Of a stretch of DNA of 64,000 nt, positions 39,210-47,603 are shown in pieces (within the stretch, counting starts at the first letter, position 1; every line of letters starts with the position of its first letter). The position numbers and the translations under genes were made by a program. The stretch is taken from positions 1 through 64,000 of IMG/VR virus record IMGVR_UViG_3300033981_002321, one strand, 5' to 3'. Source of the stretch: a virus. The notes beneath the pieces are model-generated. The model was not told the DNA's origin. It saw only the letters and a program-made list of their open reading frames with translations, and made no database searches.

Positions 39210-39746
39210 ATGACACTTCTTTCTGGAATCGACTACGGCCACAAAATGACGAACATCGACAGCGAAACAGGTATTCGCTATGGGGTGATTAATAGCAACA
39301 GATTGGCTTCTCACGCTTGGGATGAGATAACCGCCAGCGGTACAGATTTGGATTATCGAGATGCCATCGAGGGATTGACCCAAGATTTGACCAACAGCCT
39401 AAAATCTGTCTTGGCAGATTATGACTCTGGCTTTGACTGCAGGCAGGCCGCAGAAGGAATTGTGGAAGAGCTGGACCTGAATCTTGAGTCTACCGGCGAT
39501 TGCACCAGATACGAATACTCTGATGACGACGTAACTTTCACGGTCTGCTCTGACGGAGATATTTTCGTAACCAAGTCTAAGTTCTATGCGCTCCGTGGGT
39601 TTTGTTCGCCGTGTGCGCCGGGGGCGGGACATTTGGAAAGTGACGGCGAGGTTATGACGTATTGCTTGGGGCCTGATTGGTTTGACTCAGATAACCCAAT
39701 GCCGTACTCCTGCTTCAGTGTGGAAAATGACGCGGAGGTTGCCTAG
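39210..39746 (+). CDS. conserved phage protein (FCSPCAPGAG motif)
   Basis: 178 residues. IRYGVINSNRLASHAWDEIT at 22-41 and, near 130, YALRGFCSPCAPGAGHLES followed by YCLGPDWF. I know this family from many phages (TRYGVIS ... FxSPCxPGAGxLxxP ... YCLGxDWF); no function. Acidic middle. Confidence 0.75.
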   Translation: MTLLSGIDYGHKMTNIDSETGIRYGVINSNRLASHAWDEITASGTDLDYRDAIEGLTQDLTNSLKSVLADYDSGFDCRQAAEGIVEELDLNLESTGDCTRYEYSDDDVTFTVCSDGDIFVTKSKFYALRGFCSPCAPGAGHLESDGEVMTYCLGPDWFDSDNPMPYSCFSVENDAEVA

Positions 39747-39748
39747 TC

Positions 39749-39958
39749 ATGATTGATTACGACCATCGCTTTCAGTTGAGATTTTTCTGCATTGAGGAAG
39801 ACGATTCTATAAATTATGTCTCGGAGGGCTTCTTTGAGACACTGGAGCAGGCTCTTGATCGTCTTGAAAATATAGGCTCTCGATGGATTTTCTATCCCCA
39901 TGCGGATATTGTTCATCAGGGCAAAGTCGTTGAAACCTTTATTTCCCCAGAGCAATGA
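39749..39958 (+). CDS. small acidic protein
   Basis: 69 residues, MIDYDHRFQLRFFCIEEDDS. A beta strand pair followed by a helix (ETLEQALDRLENIGSRWIFY). Its stop overlaps the next start. Confidence 0.5.
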   Translation: MIDYDHRFQLRFFCIEEDDSINYVSEGFFETLEQALDRLENIGSRWIFYPHADIVHQGKVVETFISPEQ

Positions 39959-40551
39959 TCGAATCCTTCAAGGTCAATCAGCTTACAGTCGAGATCCATC
40001 AAGACAGCGATCCCATGGACCCTAGAGAGTGGGATAATGTTGGCAAGATGGTTTGCTGGCATCGCAGGCATCTTCTCGGAGACGAACAGCCAAAGTGCTC
40101 GCCGTCCGAGTATTTGTTTCAATTGATGCGTGAAAGAGAGTTCGACAAATATCGAAAGTATCTGCCCGATGAAGAAGTCGTGGGCGAGGAAAACATCAGA
40201 AAGTACATCGAGAAGCATTTTTATGTTTTGCCGCTGTATCTTCACGATCACAGTGGAATCACGATGTCAACTTCTAGGCTTTCCTGCCCCTGGGATAGCG
40301 GGCAAGTTGGGTTTATTTACGCTCCGATGGAGTGTGACGAATATCCTGACATGGAGAAAGGATTAGTTGGAGAAGTCGAGATCTATGATAAGTATCTGCA
40401 AGGCGATTTTTATGTTTACGACATAAAGGATGAGCATGGCAACGTGCTCGATAGCTGTGGGGGTTACTGCGATTTTTCCGATTGCAAAGAGCAGGGCGGG
40501 ATTGAGGCTGAGTCTTTGTCTCAGAAGCTTTGCGTTGCTGCTGGTATCTAG
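39955..40551 (+). CDS. conserved phage protein (MVCWHRR/HSGITMS motifs)
   Basis: 198 residues. DPREWDNVGKMVCWHRRHLL then GDEQ, and PLYLHDHSGITMSTSRLSCP followed by WDSGQVGFIY, are signatures of a family found across phages infecting very different hosts. The Cys, His and Asp in these motifs may form an active or metal site, but I know no activity. The N-terminus (SFKVNQLTVEIHQD) is echoed by the gene at 44649. Confidence 0.8.
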   Translation: MIESFKVNQLTVEIHQDSDPMDPREWDNVGKMVCWHRRHLLGDEQPKCSPSEYLFQLMREREFDKYRKYLPDEEVVGEENIRKYIEKHFYVLPLYLHDHSGITMSTSRLSCPWDSGQVGFIYAPMECDEYPDMEKGLVGEVEIYDKYLQGDFYVYDIKDEHGNVLDSCGGYCDFSDCKEQGGIEAESLSQKLCVAAGI

Positions 40552-40591
40552 TTTGTCGGGGGCGAAAAGTAAAAGTCTCTTTTATTTGTAC

Positions 40592-40650
40592 TTGACATTC
40601 GCCCCTGCGTAAGGTACAATTAAGACATGGCAGGCAAGGTCTGTCATGTC
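40592..40650 (+). promoter_or_regulatory. early promoter with 5'-end hairpin
   Basis: TTGACA (40592-40597), 17 bases, TACAAT (40615-40620). Hairpin 40624-40650: 11 bp (GACATGGCAGG with TCTGTCATGTC, two G-T pairs), loop CAAGG. Confidence 0.85.
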
Positions 40651-40669
40651 TTGTTTCTTCATTTTTATC

Positions 40670-40825
40670 ATGAAAACAATTCATCTGACTGTTCAGCTTC
40701 GCATCAATGACAATGCTGATCCGTACGAAGTTGCGGAAAATCTTGATTACAGTTTTACGCACGAAGACATTCTCGACACCGAGATTGTGAATGTCTGCGA
40801 CGAAAACAACGTAGACATTTTCTAG
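40670..40825 (+). CDS. 51-residue conserved small protein
   Basis: MKTIHLTVQLRINDNADPYE, then VAENLDYSFTHEDILDTEIV. A beta strand, helix, beta strand unit of a kind common in phage early regions (ending IxDTEIxxV). Leader after the hairpin is pyrimidine-rich with no Shine-Dalgarno. Confidence 0.6.
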   Translation: MKTIHLTVQLRINDNADPYEVAENLDYSFTHEDILDTEIVNVCDENNVDIF

Positions 40826-40856
40826 TTTCTGCTCTTGCTGTTTATTTTTTTCTGCT

Positions 40857-41288
40857 ATGGCAAACGATCTCTGGCCCCATGGTTTTCCTGGGGAAGATTT
40901 TGAGCAGTGGATCTCAAGCTGCCCAGTCGAATGGATAAGATTGGAGGTTGCTGAGGGCTCGGCAACTTACAAGTTTATCCTGCCCGAGCAGGAGGACGAC
41001 GACGAAGAAAAAGGTCCATTCGAGGCCTATCTTCTTGTGGAAGATTGCCGAACTGGGCAAGAGTGGGTTGTGGAGTTTGACGAAGATTCCACACTTGATC
41101 TCAGGGAGCAGGTTGAAGCATGGGCCGAAGAAGAGTTCTGCGGAGAGTTGAGGATCGCTGGTGAATTAACGCCAGCCCTCCAAGGCGATTATTACGCCCA
41201 AATCAAAACAGATTGGAGCCCGAAAAGCTCTGTTGTTTGCTGGGAGTCTGGGGGATTTTACCTCAGGGAATCTCAGCCTCCTTTCTAG
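40857..41288 (+). CDS. acidic hypothetical protein
   Basis: 143 residues, MANDLWPHGFPGEDFEQWIS. A very acidic loop (PEQEDDDEEKGP) at about 43-54, a beta-like centre and Trp-rich end. No family known. Confidence 0.55.
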   Translation: MANDLWPHGFPGEDFEQWISSCPVEWIRLEVAEGSATYKFILPEQEDDDEEKGPFEAYLLVEDCRTGQEWVVEFDEDSTLDLREQVEAWAEEEFCGELRIAGELTPALQGDYYAQIKTDWSPKSSVVCWESGGFYLRESQPPF

Positions 41289-41309
41289 TTCCTTTCTATT
41301 GGTTTTAAC

Positions 41310-41552
41310 ATGTCTACTTACGAGCAACAAGATCCTTTTGGTATTTCAGTCCTGGAAAAAGCAAGCAAGACCTTTCCGGGTTTCGCAATTACAATTTCTC
41401 ATTTACCTGTCAAGGTCAATGACGAAGTTTGTGAGTATCAGTGGTTCGGCACCGTTTACAATGTTCAGATGGAGGTGGTTTTCGAGGTCTCCCACTGCGA
41501 CTGTCTTGAGGAGGTTTTGTTTGAATTGTCTCGCCAGATGGCTTATTATTAA
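41310..41552 (+). CDS. small hypothetical protein
   Basis: 80 residues, MSTYEQQDPFGISVLEKASK. Beta-rich (WFGTVYNVQMEVVFEVSHCD) with a short C-terminal helix. Confidence 0.5.
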   Translation: MSTYEQQDPFGISVLEKASKTFPGFAITISHLPVKVNDEVCEYQWFGTVYNVQMEVVFEVSHCDCLEEVLFELSRQMAYY

Positions 41553-41630
41553 CGCAATTCTTGACCTCTAGTTGCAGAATCCTAGCCCTCTTTCTAGTTT
41601 TTAACTCTTTTCATTTTTACCCATTTTACA

Positions 41631-41975
41631 ATGGCTCTCATCACTTTTGACTACAAAATTTCTTGGGACAACTTCCAGGATCTTTGCTGCACCGCTGGTT
41701 TCGGCGGTATCGACGGGTGGGCCCACAAGTGGCACCTGAACAAAGAAAACAGAATGTTTACGATTGTGGACGAAGAGTTAGTACATCACTATGTTTCTCA
41801 GGCAAAGGTTGAGCAGGTTGTTGCCGATCTCTATAATCGCAAGAAGCCTTGCCCAGAGACAACCTGGAAGTCTATTGAGTGGGCAGTTCTCGAAGATGAG
41901 TACGGGGAGATTGATGCAGGCGATGTTGACATCATCTTTCAGTATGCTTGCTTTGGGGAGATTGTTTATGGTTGA
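41631..41975 (+). CDS. conserved phage early protein
   Basis: 114 residues. DLCCTAGFGGIDGWAHKW, then the end EIDAGDVDIIFQYACFGEIV followed by YG: the D-x-D-x-I-x-Q-x-A-x-F-G-E-I-V-Y-G end is one I recognise in several phage proteins. Followed by the next promoter cassette. Confidence 0.65.
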   Translation: MALITFDYKISWDNFQDLCCTAGFGGIDGWAHKWHLNKENRMFTIVDEELVHHYVSQAKVEQVVADLYNRKKPCPETTWKSIEWAVLEDEYGEIDAGDVDIIFQYACFGEIVYG

Positions 41976-42017
41976 GTTTGTTGGGGGCGGATAAAACAAA
42001 GTACGATTTATTTGTAC

Positions 42018-42076
42018 TTGACACCGCCCCTTGCATGTGTTACAATTAAGGAGTGACGGGGCAAGGTCTGTCACTC
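42018..42076 (+). promoter_or_regulatory. early promoter with 5'-end hairpin
   Basis: TTGACA (42018-42023), 17 bases, TACAAT (42041-42046). Hairpin 42051-42076: about 10 bp (GAGTGACGGG with TCTGTCACTC), loop GCAAGG. Confidence 0.85.
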
Positions 42077-42112
42077 TTTTGTTGTTTTTTTCTTTTTTCA
42101 TTTTTTCAAGCC

Positions 42113-42544
42113 ATGAGTTCTGTGGTTTTTTCTTCGGCTTCGGCCACCTGTTCTATTCCGCCCTCTCTTGCAAGTGTCAACGAAATTGCGCTATCCGTCT
42201 ACGATTACTTGGTAAATCATCCAGAAGAAATCAATGACGACCTCAATGATCTTGGCGATGACTCGGATGAGTTTGTCGAAAACATCAGCAGCTACTTAAG
42301 TCTTGATCGAGGCGTTCTTCAGATTGGCTATTCGACCGACGAGTCATTTAATGACAACTCGGCTGTTTTTGATTTTCTCTCGCATCATTTTTCCTGTTTG
42401 CAAACCTCTCTTTTTATGAAGGTTGTCTGGATTGTCGCAGACACTAAATCCTATTCTGCGGGGACGGATTACTACGACAGATCGGGGCAGAGGATTAACG
42501 TGGATTTTATACTAGCCGGTGTTCTTGGTAGCATCACATACTGA
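42113..42544 (+). CDS. conserved phage protein
   Basis: 143 residues from ATG 42113; the codons before it are T-rich leader. Acidic helical start (YDYLVNHPEEINDDLNDLGD), then YSTDESFNDNSAVFDFLSHH, VVWIVADTKSYSAGTDYYD: a pattern I recognise from phages (STxxSFxDNSEVFDF ... MxVxWxxxDxxxG). Confidence 0.65.
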   Translation: MSSVVFSSASATCSIPPSLASVNEIALSVYDYLVNHPEEINDDLNDLGDDSDEFVENISSYLSLDRGVLQIGYSTDESFNDNSAVFDFLSHHFSCLQTSLFMKVVWIVADTKSYSAGTDYYDRSGQRINVDFILAGVLGSITY

Positions 42545-42571
42545 TTCTTTCCCACTTGTTTCTCAAGACTC

Positions 42572-43258
42572 ATGAAGACCTACAAGCTTCAAATCAGAGA
42601 GCATTTCGAGTTTGGCGGAAACGGGATCGTCTTTGTTGGCGGTCTCGGTGGCCGGGATTATTTTGAGCCTGGTCTGAGCGGCGAGCAGATTGCTCACGAC
42701 ATTCTTGAGCATCCGGCAGCCCCACACCCAAATGGAATCATCGACGAATTACTGGCTTTAGGGGGTTTTCTTGCTGGAAGAATCCAACATGGTTATATGA
42801 ATCCGGGCGGGAGAGAATTGTCAATGGATGATCTTGGATCGGATATTTCCTTTATGGCAAAGAGCTGCCTTGATAATTCCGTGCCTTTCTGTGCCAAGCC
42901 TTGCAATAGTTTTCTCAGAGATTCCGAGACGATGGAGGCTATCAGGAAGTCCGTCGTGGGCGGACTCAGAGAAGCGTGGCAGGAATATTGCGACAACAAA
43001 ATGCTGGAAAACAACAACATTGAAGATCTCTTCGATGTAGATTCCACGGTTGGCTGGATCTGCAAGGGAGTTCAGGTGTTCAGGAAGAGATTTTCTTCCG
43101 TGAGCATTTTTGATTTATCAAATTACTTGTTTCCCGCCATTGCAAAAGAGTGCGACAAGTGGCTGCAGGGCGATGTTCAAGTTGGCGATGAGGCAAAGTT
43201 GATTGTTGATATTTCTGGAATGAGAGCGGAGCTAATTGAAGAGCGCGACTATTATTGA
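42572..43258 (+). CDS. conserved phage protein
   Basis: 228 residues. SGEQIAHDILEHPAAPHPNG then IIDELLALGGFLAGRIQHGY is the signature of a phage family I know (AHDxxEHxxxxxGxxxDELxALGAxxxxRG). The rest is helical with several Cys. The His/Glu arrangement could coordinate metal. No assigned activity. Confidence 0.7.
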   Translation: MKTYKLQIREHFEFGGNGIVFVGGLGGRDYFEPGLSGEQIAHDILEHPAAPHPNGIIDELLALGGFLAGRIQHGYMNPGGRELSMDDLGSDISFMAKSCLDNSVPFCAKPCNSFLRDSETMEAIRKSVVGGLREAWQEYCDNKMLENNNIEDLFDVDSTVGWICKGVQVFRKRFSSVSIFDLSNYLFPAIAKECDKWLQGDVQVGDEAKLIVDISGMRAELIEERDYY

Positions 43259-43299
43259 TTGTGTGGGGGCGGGAAAATGAAAGTATGATTTGTTTGTAC

Positions 43300-43354
43300 T
43301 TGACAGCGCCCTCTGCATAGTGTATAATTAAGACAGGTGGGCCGAGGTCTGCCT
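43300..43354 (+). promoter_or_regulatory. early promoter with 5'-end hairpin
   Basis: TTGACA (43300-43305), 17 bases, TATAAT (43323-43328), the closest to consensus of the set. Hairpin 43335-43354: 7 bp (AGGTGGG with TCTGCCT) and loop CCGAGG. Confidence 0.85.
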
Positions 43355-43379
43355 ATTTTCTGTTCATTTCTTTTTTCTC

Positions 43380-43742
43380 ATGTCAGTCAAGACTTTCGAC
43401 CAGCAACTTTTTTCCCGCACTCTGGGAAATTGCGAGATTGAGTTCTGGGCCGATCCCTTCACGCGAGGTGAGTTCAACGAGGCTGCTGATAAGTGGCTGG
43501 AAATACTCAATGAGTGCCAGCTGAGGGGGACCTGGCAAATAAACGGGCTTCGATTTATGGGCGAAGTCTGCGAGACGATTTCTGACACCAGGGGAATTGT
43601 CTTTGAGGTCAAGAAAGATGAGGGGCGGTGGAAGTTTGAAGCCTCCTGGAATGGTCAATTATTGTCATTTGACTTTGGGGCGTATGATTTTGCCCCACGC
43701 CCAGCGATTGTCGCTTCCGTCAGGGCTTTCTTTTCCTGCTGA
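43380..43742 (+). CDS. hypothetical protein
   Basis: 120 residues, MSVKTFDQQLFSRTLGNCEI. Alternating beta and helix with WQINGLRFMGEVCETIS. No family recognised. Confidence 0.55.
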   Translation: MSVKTFDQQLFSRTLGNCEIEFWADPFTRGEFNEAADKWLEILNECQLRGTWQINGLRFMGEVCETISDTRGIVFEVKKDEGRWKFEASWNGQLLSFDFGAYDFAPRPAIVASVRAFFSC

Positions 43743-43798
43743 TTCTTCACAAGCCAAATTGCCTTCAGCGGAGATAGGCACCGCACATTTTTAGATCA

Positions 43799-44050
43799 AT
43801 GACGCAAACTATCTGGGTTACAGAGCTGGAGCTTCAGGGATCCAGTGGCTGGGATTGGCGTTACAGCAAAGAAGAGGCTTTGGATGTTGCGAGAAATGAT
43901 TTCAAGGTATGCGCCGATGCCCCCGATTTCTTGGGCTTCGCTTTTCATCGGATGGAAGTTGCGGAGGGGTTGGATCGTGATCAAATTCAAGCATACCTTG
44001 AGGACGCAGGGCTGATCTTTGATCGCACTGATATTCAAATAAACAACTGA
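43799..44050 (+). CDS. small hypothetical protein
   Basis: 83 residues; ATG follows TTTTTAGATCA. MTQTIWVTELELQGSSGWDW, then a helix (KEEALDVARNDFKVCADAPD). The first part looks like a beta hairpin. Unknown. Confidence 0.55.
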   Translation: MTQTIWVTELELQGSSGWDWRYSKEEALDVARNDFKVCADAPDFLGFAFHRMEVAEGLDRDQIQAYLEDAGLIFDRTDIQINN

Positions 44051-44085
44051 ACCTTCCTCCATCCTTACTCATTTCTTTTAGATCA

Positions 44086-44613
44086 ATGACTGCTCAGCCA
44101 TCTTTTCATTGCATCGCCAACATCGGTGATGCCACCCCACTTGTTTATGGCGGGGCTTTTGTTCTTGTCGATCTTCGGGGCTGCTACGATCCCGAGCTTT
44201 TGATTCTTGAGCCAGAAGGAAGTGATCGCTATGGCGATCCTACAAGTTGGGAGCGTTACGCGATCATCTGTGATCGACTGACGGCCATCAAGAATAAGAC
44301 GGGCGAATATGTAGCGCTATCCGACAATCCATTCCATGTGGATCATCCTGCATGGTTTGGAACAGAAGAAGATTTGCAATCTCTTGCAAGTTTTGCTGGC
44401 ATGTCTGTTCACGAACTTGTACTTGAAGCCACTTCTTCAAATCCCGTGCATCGGGCAAGTTTTTATCGAAGACTGCTCGACTGTCATGGCCCTGTCAATT
44501 TTGAAGCGGAGCCAGAAGAGATGAGCAGGAAAGAAGCCAAGGCACTTTGCTTAGCCATGGCGGGGCAAATTGTAGAAGCCAGGTCGTGGCACGATGGTTG
44601 GATAATTGAATAG
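44086..44613 (+). CDS. conserved phage protein (CIANxGDA family)
   Basis: 175 residues; ATG follows CTTTTAGATCA. FHCIANIGDATPLVYGGAFV then LVDLRGCYDPELLIL, and SDNPFHVDHPAWFGTEEDL, match a family I have seen in many phages (FHCIANLGDAxPxxYGGAFVxVDxxGxYDPxLxVL ... FxxDLxxVAxxxGxxxxELVxxLCSxDPVxRAxAY). No activity known. Confidence 0.75.
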   Translation: MTAQPSFHCIANIGDATPLVYGGAFVLVDLRGCYDPELLILEPEGSDRYGDPTSWERYAIICDRLTAIKNKTGEYVALSDNPFHVDHPAWFGTEEDLQSLASFAGMSVHELVLEATSSNPVHRASFYRRLLDCHGPVNFEAEPEEMSRKEAKALCLAMAGQIVEARSWHDGWIIE

Positions 44614-44648
44614 CATTTGAACTTGTATTTTCTCGCCCCCTCTCCACA

Positions 44649-44855
44649 ATGTTCAGCTTAGTTCAAGCCTTTCGTGTCAACGGACTAAAAGTTGAGATCA
44701 TGATGGATCTCGACAACGAAGAGAGTCTTCCTGGGCAGCTTGGAAGTTACTGCTACTTTGTTGATCTACAGGAAGCGGCTTCCGAGTGTTGCTTCGGCTT
44801 CGACTCATTTCTTGAGTGCATAGCAGAAGCAATAAGAGTTGCTGAATCGTTTTAG
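44649..44855 (+). CDS. small protein with N-terminus like the gene at 39955
   Basis: 68 residues. MFSLVQAFRVNGLKVEIMMD aligns with SFKVNQLTVEIHQD at the start of the gene at 39955; after that they diverge. Preceded by TCTCGCCCCC at 44631-44640, between 8 and 18 bases before the ATG. Confidence 0.55.
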   Translation: MFSLVQAFRVNGLKVEIMMDLDNEESLPGQLGSYCYFVDLQEAASECCFGFDSFLECIAEAIRVAESF

Positions 44856-44894
44856 TTTTCTTTTCTCGCCCCCCATCATTTCTTTTGCCCCCCC

Positions 44895-45164
44895 ATGGAA
44901 AGTCTCACCATGCTTGAGCTATCTAGAAAGATTGCTCACTTCGAGAAGTTGCTGCAGCGCTATAGAAGACTGAAGGACTGGTACAAAGTTGATAGAGTCG
45001 CCGATCAACTGGAAAGACTCCAGGAGAGACATGACGCAGAACAGAGAAGGCTGCAGCACGAACAAGATATGAAGGAGCTTAGCGACTGGTACGATGATGA
45101 AAAGAACAGAGATGCCTATACTTCAAGAATCATAGACGAGCAGTTTTCTGATATGGTTGTTTAG
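44895..45164 (+). CDS. coiled-coil protein
   Basis: 89 residues, MESLTMLELSRKIAHFEKLL. Heptads run through QRYRRLKDWYKVDRVADQLE and RLQERHDAEQRRLQ. Strongly charged. Another TCTCGCCCCC lies upstream (44864-44874). Confidence 0.55.
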   Translation: MESLTMLELSRKIAHFEKLLQRYRRLKDWYKVDRVADQLERLQERHDAEQRRLQHEQDMKELSDWYDDEKNRDAYTSRIIDEQFSDMVV

Positions 45165-45198
45165 CTTACAGCTTCTTGCCCCTCTATCAATCCTCATC

Positions 45199-45585
45199 AT
45201 GGACTCTGATAAGATACAGAAAAAGATTGAAAAAATAGAAGAGAAGGCCAATCAGCAGGTTGACAATCTAGCAAGAGAATACTTTGATCAGGTAGTTGTT
45301 CCTTTTTGCAAGAAGTATAGCTTGACGTTTACAAGTGGCATGGGCCTGCTTGCATTTAGCTTCGATGAATATGATTTGATGTTTCACGCGGCCAGCGACA
45401 TTCCCGATGCTGAAGACATCGCGGAAATTCACGAAGAAGACCTGTGCGGATACGAAAAGTTTGCCTTAAAGTTTCCGGGGGCGAAAAAAGAGATGGAGGA
45501 AATTTACAAGGTTGTCTACTTAGTAGTCTTTGAGTTTGAGCTTGGTTTTAGTATGCCGTGCTATAATCCCCGAGTGATCATTTAG
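45199..45585 (+). CDS. hypothetical protein
   Basis: 128 residues from ATG 45199 (MDSDKIQKKIEKIEEKANQQ). N-terminal coiled coil of about 35 residues, then a mixed domain with YSLTFTSGMGLLAFSFDEYD. The frame is open back to 45157 but that part overlaps the preceding gene. Confidence 0.55.
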   Translation: MDSDKIQKKIEKIEEKANQQVDNLAREYFDQVVVPFCKKYSLTFTSGMGLLAFSFDEYDLMFHAASDIPDAEDIAEIHEEDLCGYEKFALKFPGAKKEMEEIYKVVYLVVFEFELGFSMPCYNPRVII

Positions 45586-45623
45586 TTTACATTTTCTCGC
45601 CCCCCCATCACTTCCTTCCCATC

Positions 45624-45986
45624 ATGTCTACTTTATTTGATCTCGCCCCCAACAACCAAATACGCGCAATTACTTTGCGCCTAGCCCTGATAAAGCATCG
45701 GGGCGACATTGAGGCTCAGCAACGAGAGTTCAAGCCATGGGGCGAAACAGAATATCAGCAAAAGATAGAAGAGATTGATGGATTCTTGTTTTACATAGAT
45801 CAAGCGGTGAGGGACGAAAGGTCTATCAGTGCGGAGATTGTTTATCCGCTGCCAGAGGTTGGCAAGGTTTATGGGCAGTGGAAAGTGCTCAAGCTGCAAA
45901 ACGGTCTTGTTGTCGCCACCAGTTCTATTGACGAGGCGACTGAGTGGGTTATGAGCATCGCTGAGTTTTGGAGGAAAGCAAAGTAG
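45624..45986 (+). CDS. hypothetical protein
   Basis: 120 residues, MSTLFDLAPNNQIRAITLRL. Helical N-terminal half, beta-like second half (VGKVYGQWKVLKLQNGLVVA). Two copies of the CGCCCC motif lie at its 5' end (45596-45607 and in codons 7-10). Confidence 0.55.
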   Translation: MSTLFDLAPNNQIRAITLRLALIKHRGDIEAQQREFKPWGETEYQQKIEEIDGFLFYIDQAVRDERSISAEIVYPLPEVGKVYGQWKVLKLQNGLVVATSSIDEATEWVMSIAEFWRKAK

Positions 45987-46048
45987 TTTCTTTCTTTCTT
46001 AAATAGTGTGTGTCTGCGCTGTGCTCGTAAGAGCATGGCGCATTTTTC

Positions 46049-46810
46049 TTGGCTTTCTGCAACTTAAATCAGCAAACACTTTGTCCCCGCCCCCCTCATC
46101 TCTTCAATCCCCGCCCCCATCGAGAATCGCCTGCAAGGCTGTTTGCCCCCTTGGCAAGGTGTTTCCCCGTCAAAGAGGTTAGAGGGCTGTTCCTGAGGCT
46201 CCTGGGCGTCGATCCGAGAGATTGCCAGCAGCAGAAGAAAGCGTCGGGGGCGAGAAAGAGATTCTCCATCAAAGATTGCAACTTCTTTGTCTTTGAAGTA
46301 GATTCTCGAAGTAATTGCAGGGAGCGAGTGAGCTACAAAATTAACAGTGCTTTGCGAATGACAAACGCTGAGGTTTATAGAAGACTGAGATCAGTCAAGA
46401 GAATGCTGCTAAATAAAAATCAAGTATTAGTTTACGATAAAGAGATATTCAGTCTGCCCCTACAAGCTCAAGACGAAGCTTCTTTTTACACTGCTCTTGA
46501 TCACAACAAAAGACTGTTTAGAAAGGATGTGTTTTTAAGTGAAATATTAGACCGCCCCCAACTGTTCAACCGCAGCAACTTTTCTTTAATGTCTGTGCAG
46601 CAATATGTGCAAGATAACAGTGAATCTATCTGCAAGAGCTTCTCTGTAACAGCAATGCTGTTCACAAAGTATCGCAAACAAAAGGATGTTGTAAAACATG
46701 TCATTGTTTGCCTAGGTAGTATTTACCACGCCCCCCGAGTCTTCTATCGAGACGAATCATCAGGTAGAGTTGTTTATCAGAAGTCTACAGAATATATGGA
46801 TCTATACTGA
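46049..46810 (+). CDS. hypothetical protein, start uncertain
   Basis: Open for 253 codons from TTG 46049. The first 65 codons are full of CGCCCCC copies and give a Pro/Arg-rich sequence that may be untranslated; from about codon 70 (KRFSIKDCNFFVFEVDSRSN) the composition matches its neighbours. MTNAEVYRRLRSVKRMLLNK (ATG near 46358) is the best alternative start. Basic helices, no known domain. Confidence 0.45.
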   Translation: MAFCNLNQQTLCPRPPHLFNPRPHRESPARLFAPLARCFPVKEVRGLFLRLLGVDPRDCQQQKKASGARKRFSIKDCNFFVFEVDSRSNCRERVSYKINSALRMTNAEVYRRLRSVKRMLLNKNQVLVYDKEIFSLPLQAQDEASFYTALDHNKRLFRKDVFLSEILDRPQLFNRSNFSLMSVQQYVQDNSESICKSFSVTAMLFTKYRKQKDVVKHVIVCLGSIYHAPRVFYRDESSGRVVYQKSTEYMDLY

Positions 46811-46847
46811 GTTTACAGTTTCCCGCCCCCACCACTTCTTTTTTCTC

Positions 46848-47603
46848 ATGACTAACAACTTTGCAAACCTTGATGATTCTGATGAAGTGCAAGCAACTGA
46901 TCGAATCATAGATGTTGAAAGTAATTCACAAATGAAAAGTTTCCCGCCCCACGATGTTGATTCTGTAATTGATGAAAATGATGCAGATGATGAACTGTTT
47001 GATGATGATGAGAATAGTTTCTCGCGTAATGAAGAAGATTTGGCTGATGAGGATATTTCTAGCTCTTTACAGGATCCATATTCCGCTACTAACAAACTAC
47101 AGTCATGGGATTACAGGTCACGGTTAGCCCCGAGAGAGGGAGAGAAAGATTTTGCGATGTTCTGCTTGTATCGTGATTCGGGGAGTGGAAGATCAACAAA
47201 ATACATATCTTTAATCTACAATTTATCAGAAACCAGAGTGCTCAAGATAGCTGCAAGGGACAACTGGGGCAAAAGAGTTGCAGATTATGATAAGTATCAA
47301 CTACAGCTACTGATGAAAGAAGAGAGTAATCAGAGGGCGCTGGAGCATAAAAAGAAGTTGGAGGAATATAGATTACAGCAAGAGTTTCTTGGGCGCAGTT
47401 TAACTGCAGATGCTGCCAAGCTGGCTGCAATTGTAAGTAGAAGCTTGGATAAGTTTATTGCTGCTGACGGTGATATAGATATAAAAGATGTGCCCGGCAT
47501 TCTAGCCGCTGCGTCGAAGGCGGGAGACATCGGCAGGAATCTCCAGGCAAGCAGTCTTGGGGTGGATCAGTTGTTAGCTGCGTTGGAAGAAGTGGAAGAT
47601 TAA
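46848..47603 (+). CDS. probable terminase small subunit
   Basis: 251 residues from ATG 46848. A very acidic N-terminal 75 residues (ENDADDELFDDDENSF) precede FAMFCLYRDSGSGRSTKYIS then LIYNLSETRVLKIAARDNWG and KRVADYDKYQ: the pattern F-x-x-YRDxGxxRS ... W ... RVxxYD of phage small-terminase helix-turn-helix proteins. The C-terminal 80 residues are helical. In tailed phages this protein picks the packaging start; the repeat block 750 bases downstream would then be an attractive target. The large subunit follows 3.8 kb later, an unusual distance. Confidence 0.6.
   Translation: MTNNFANLDDSDEVQATDRIIDVESNSQMKSFPPHDVDSVIDENDADDELFDDDENSFSRNEEDLADEDISSSLQDPYSATNKLQSWDYRSRLAPREGEKDFAMFCLYRDSGSGRSTKYISLIYNLSETRVLKIAARDNWGKRVADYDKYQLQLLMKEESNQRALEHKKKLEEYRLQQEFLGRSLTADAAKLAAIVSRSLDKFIAADGDIDIKDVPGILAAASKAGDIGRNLQASSLGVDQLLAALEEVED

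Noticed and set aside
34341-44100. Polypyrimidine tracts followed by CAG/TAG as spliceosomal acceptor sites
   Set aside because: The genes are intact phage genes starting directly after these tracts; no donor sites or split frames.
46035-46067. Short frame MAHFSWLSAT from ATG 46035
   Set aside because: Stops after ten codons and is out of frame with the gene at 46049.
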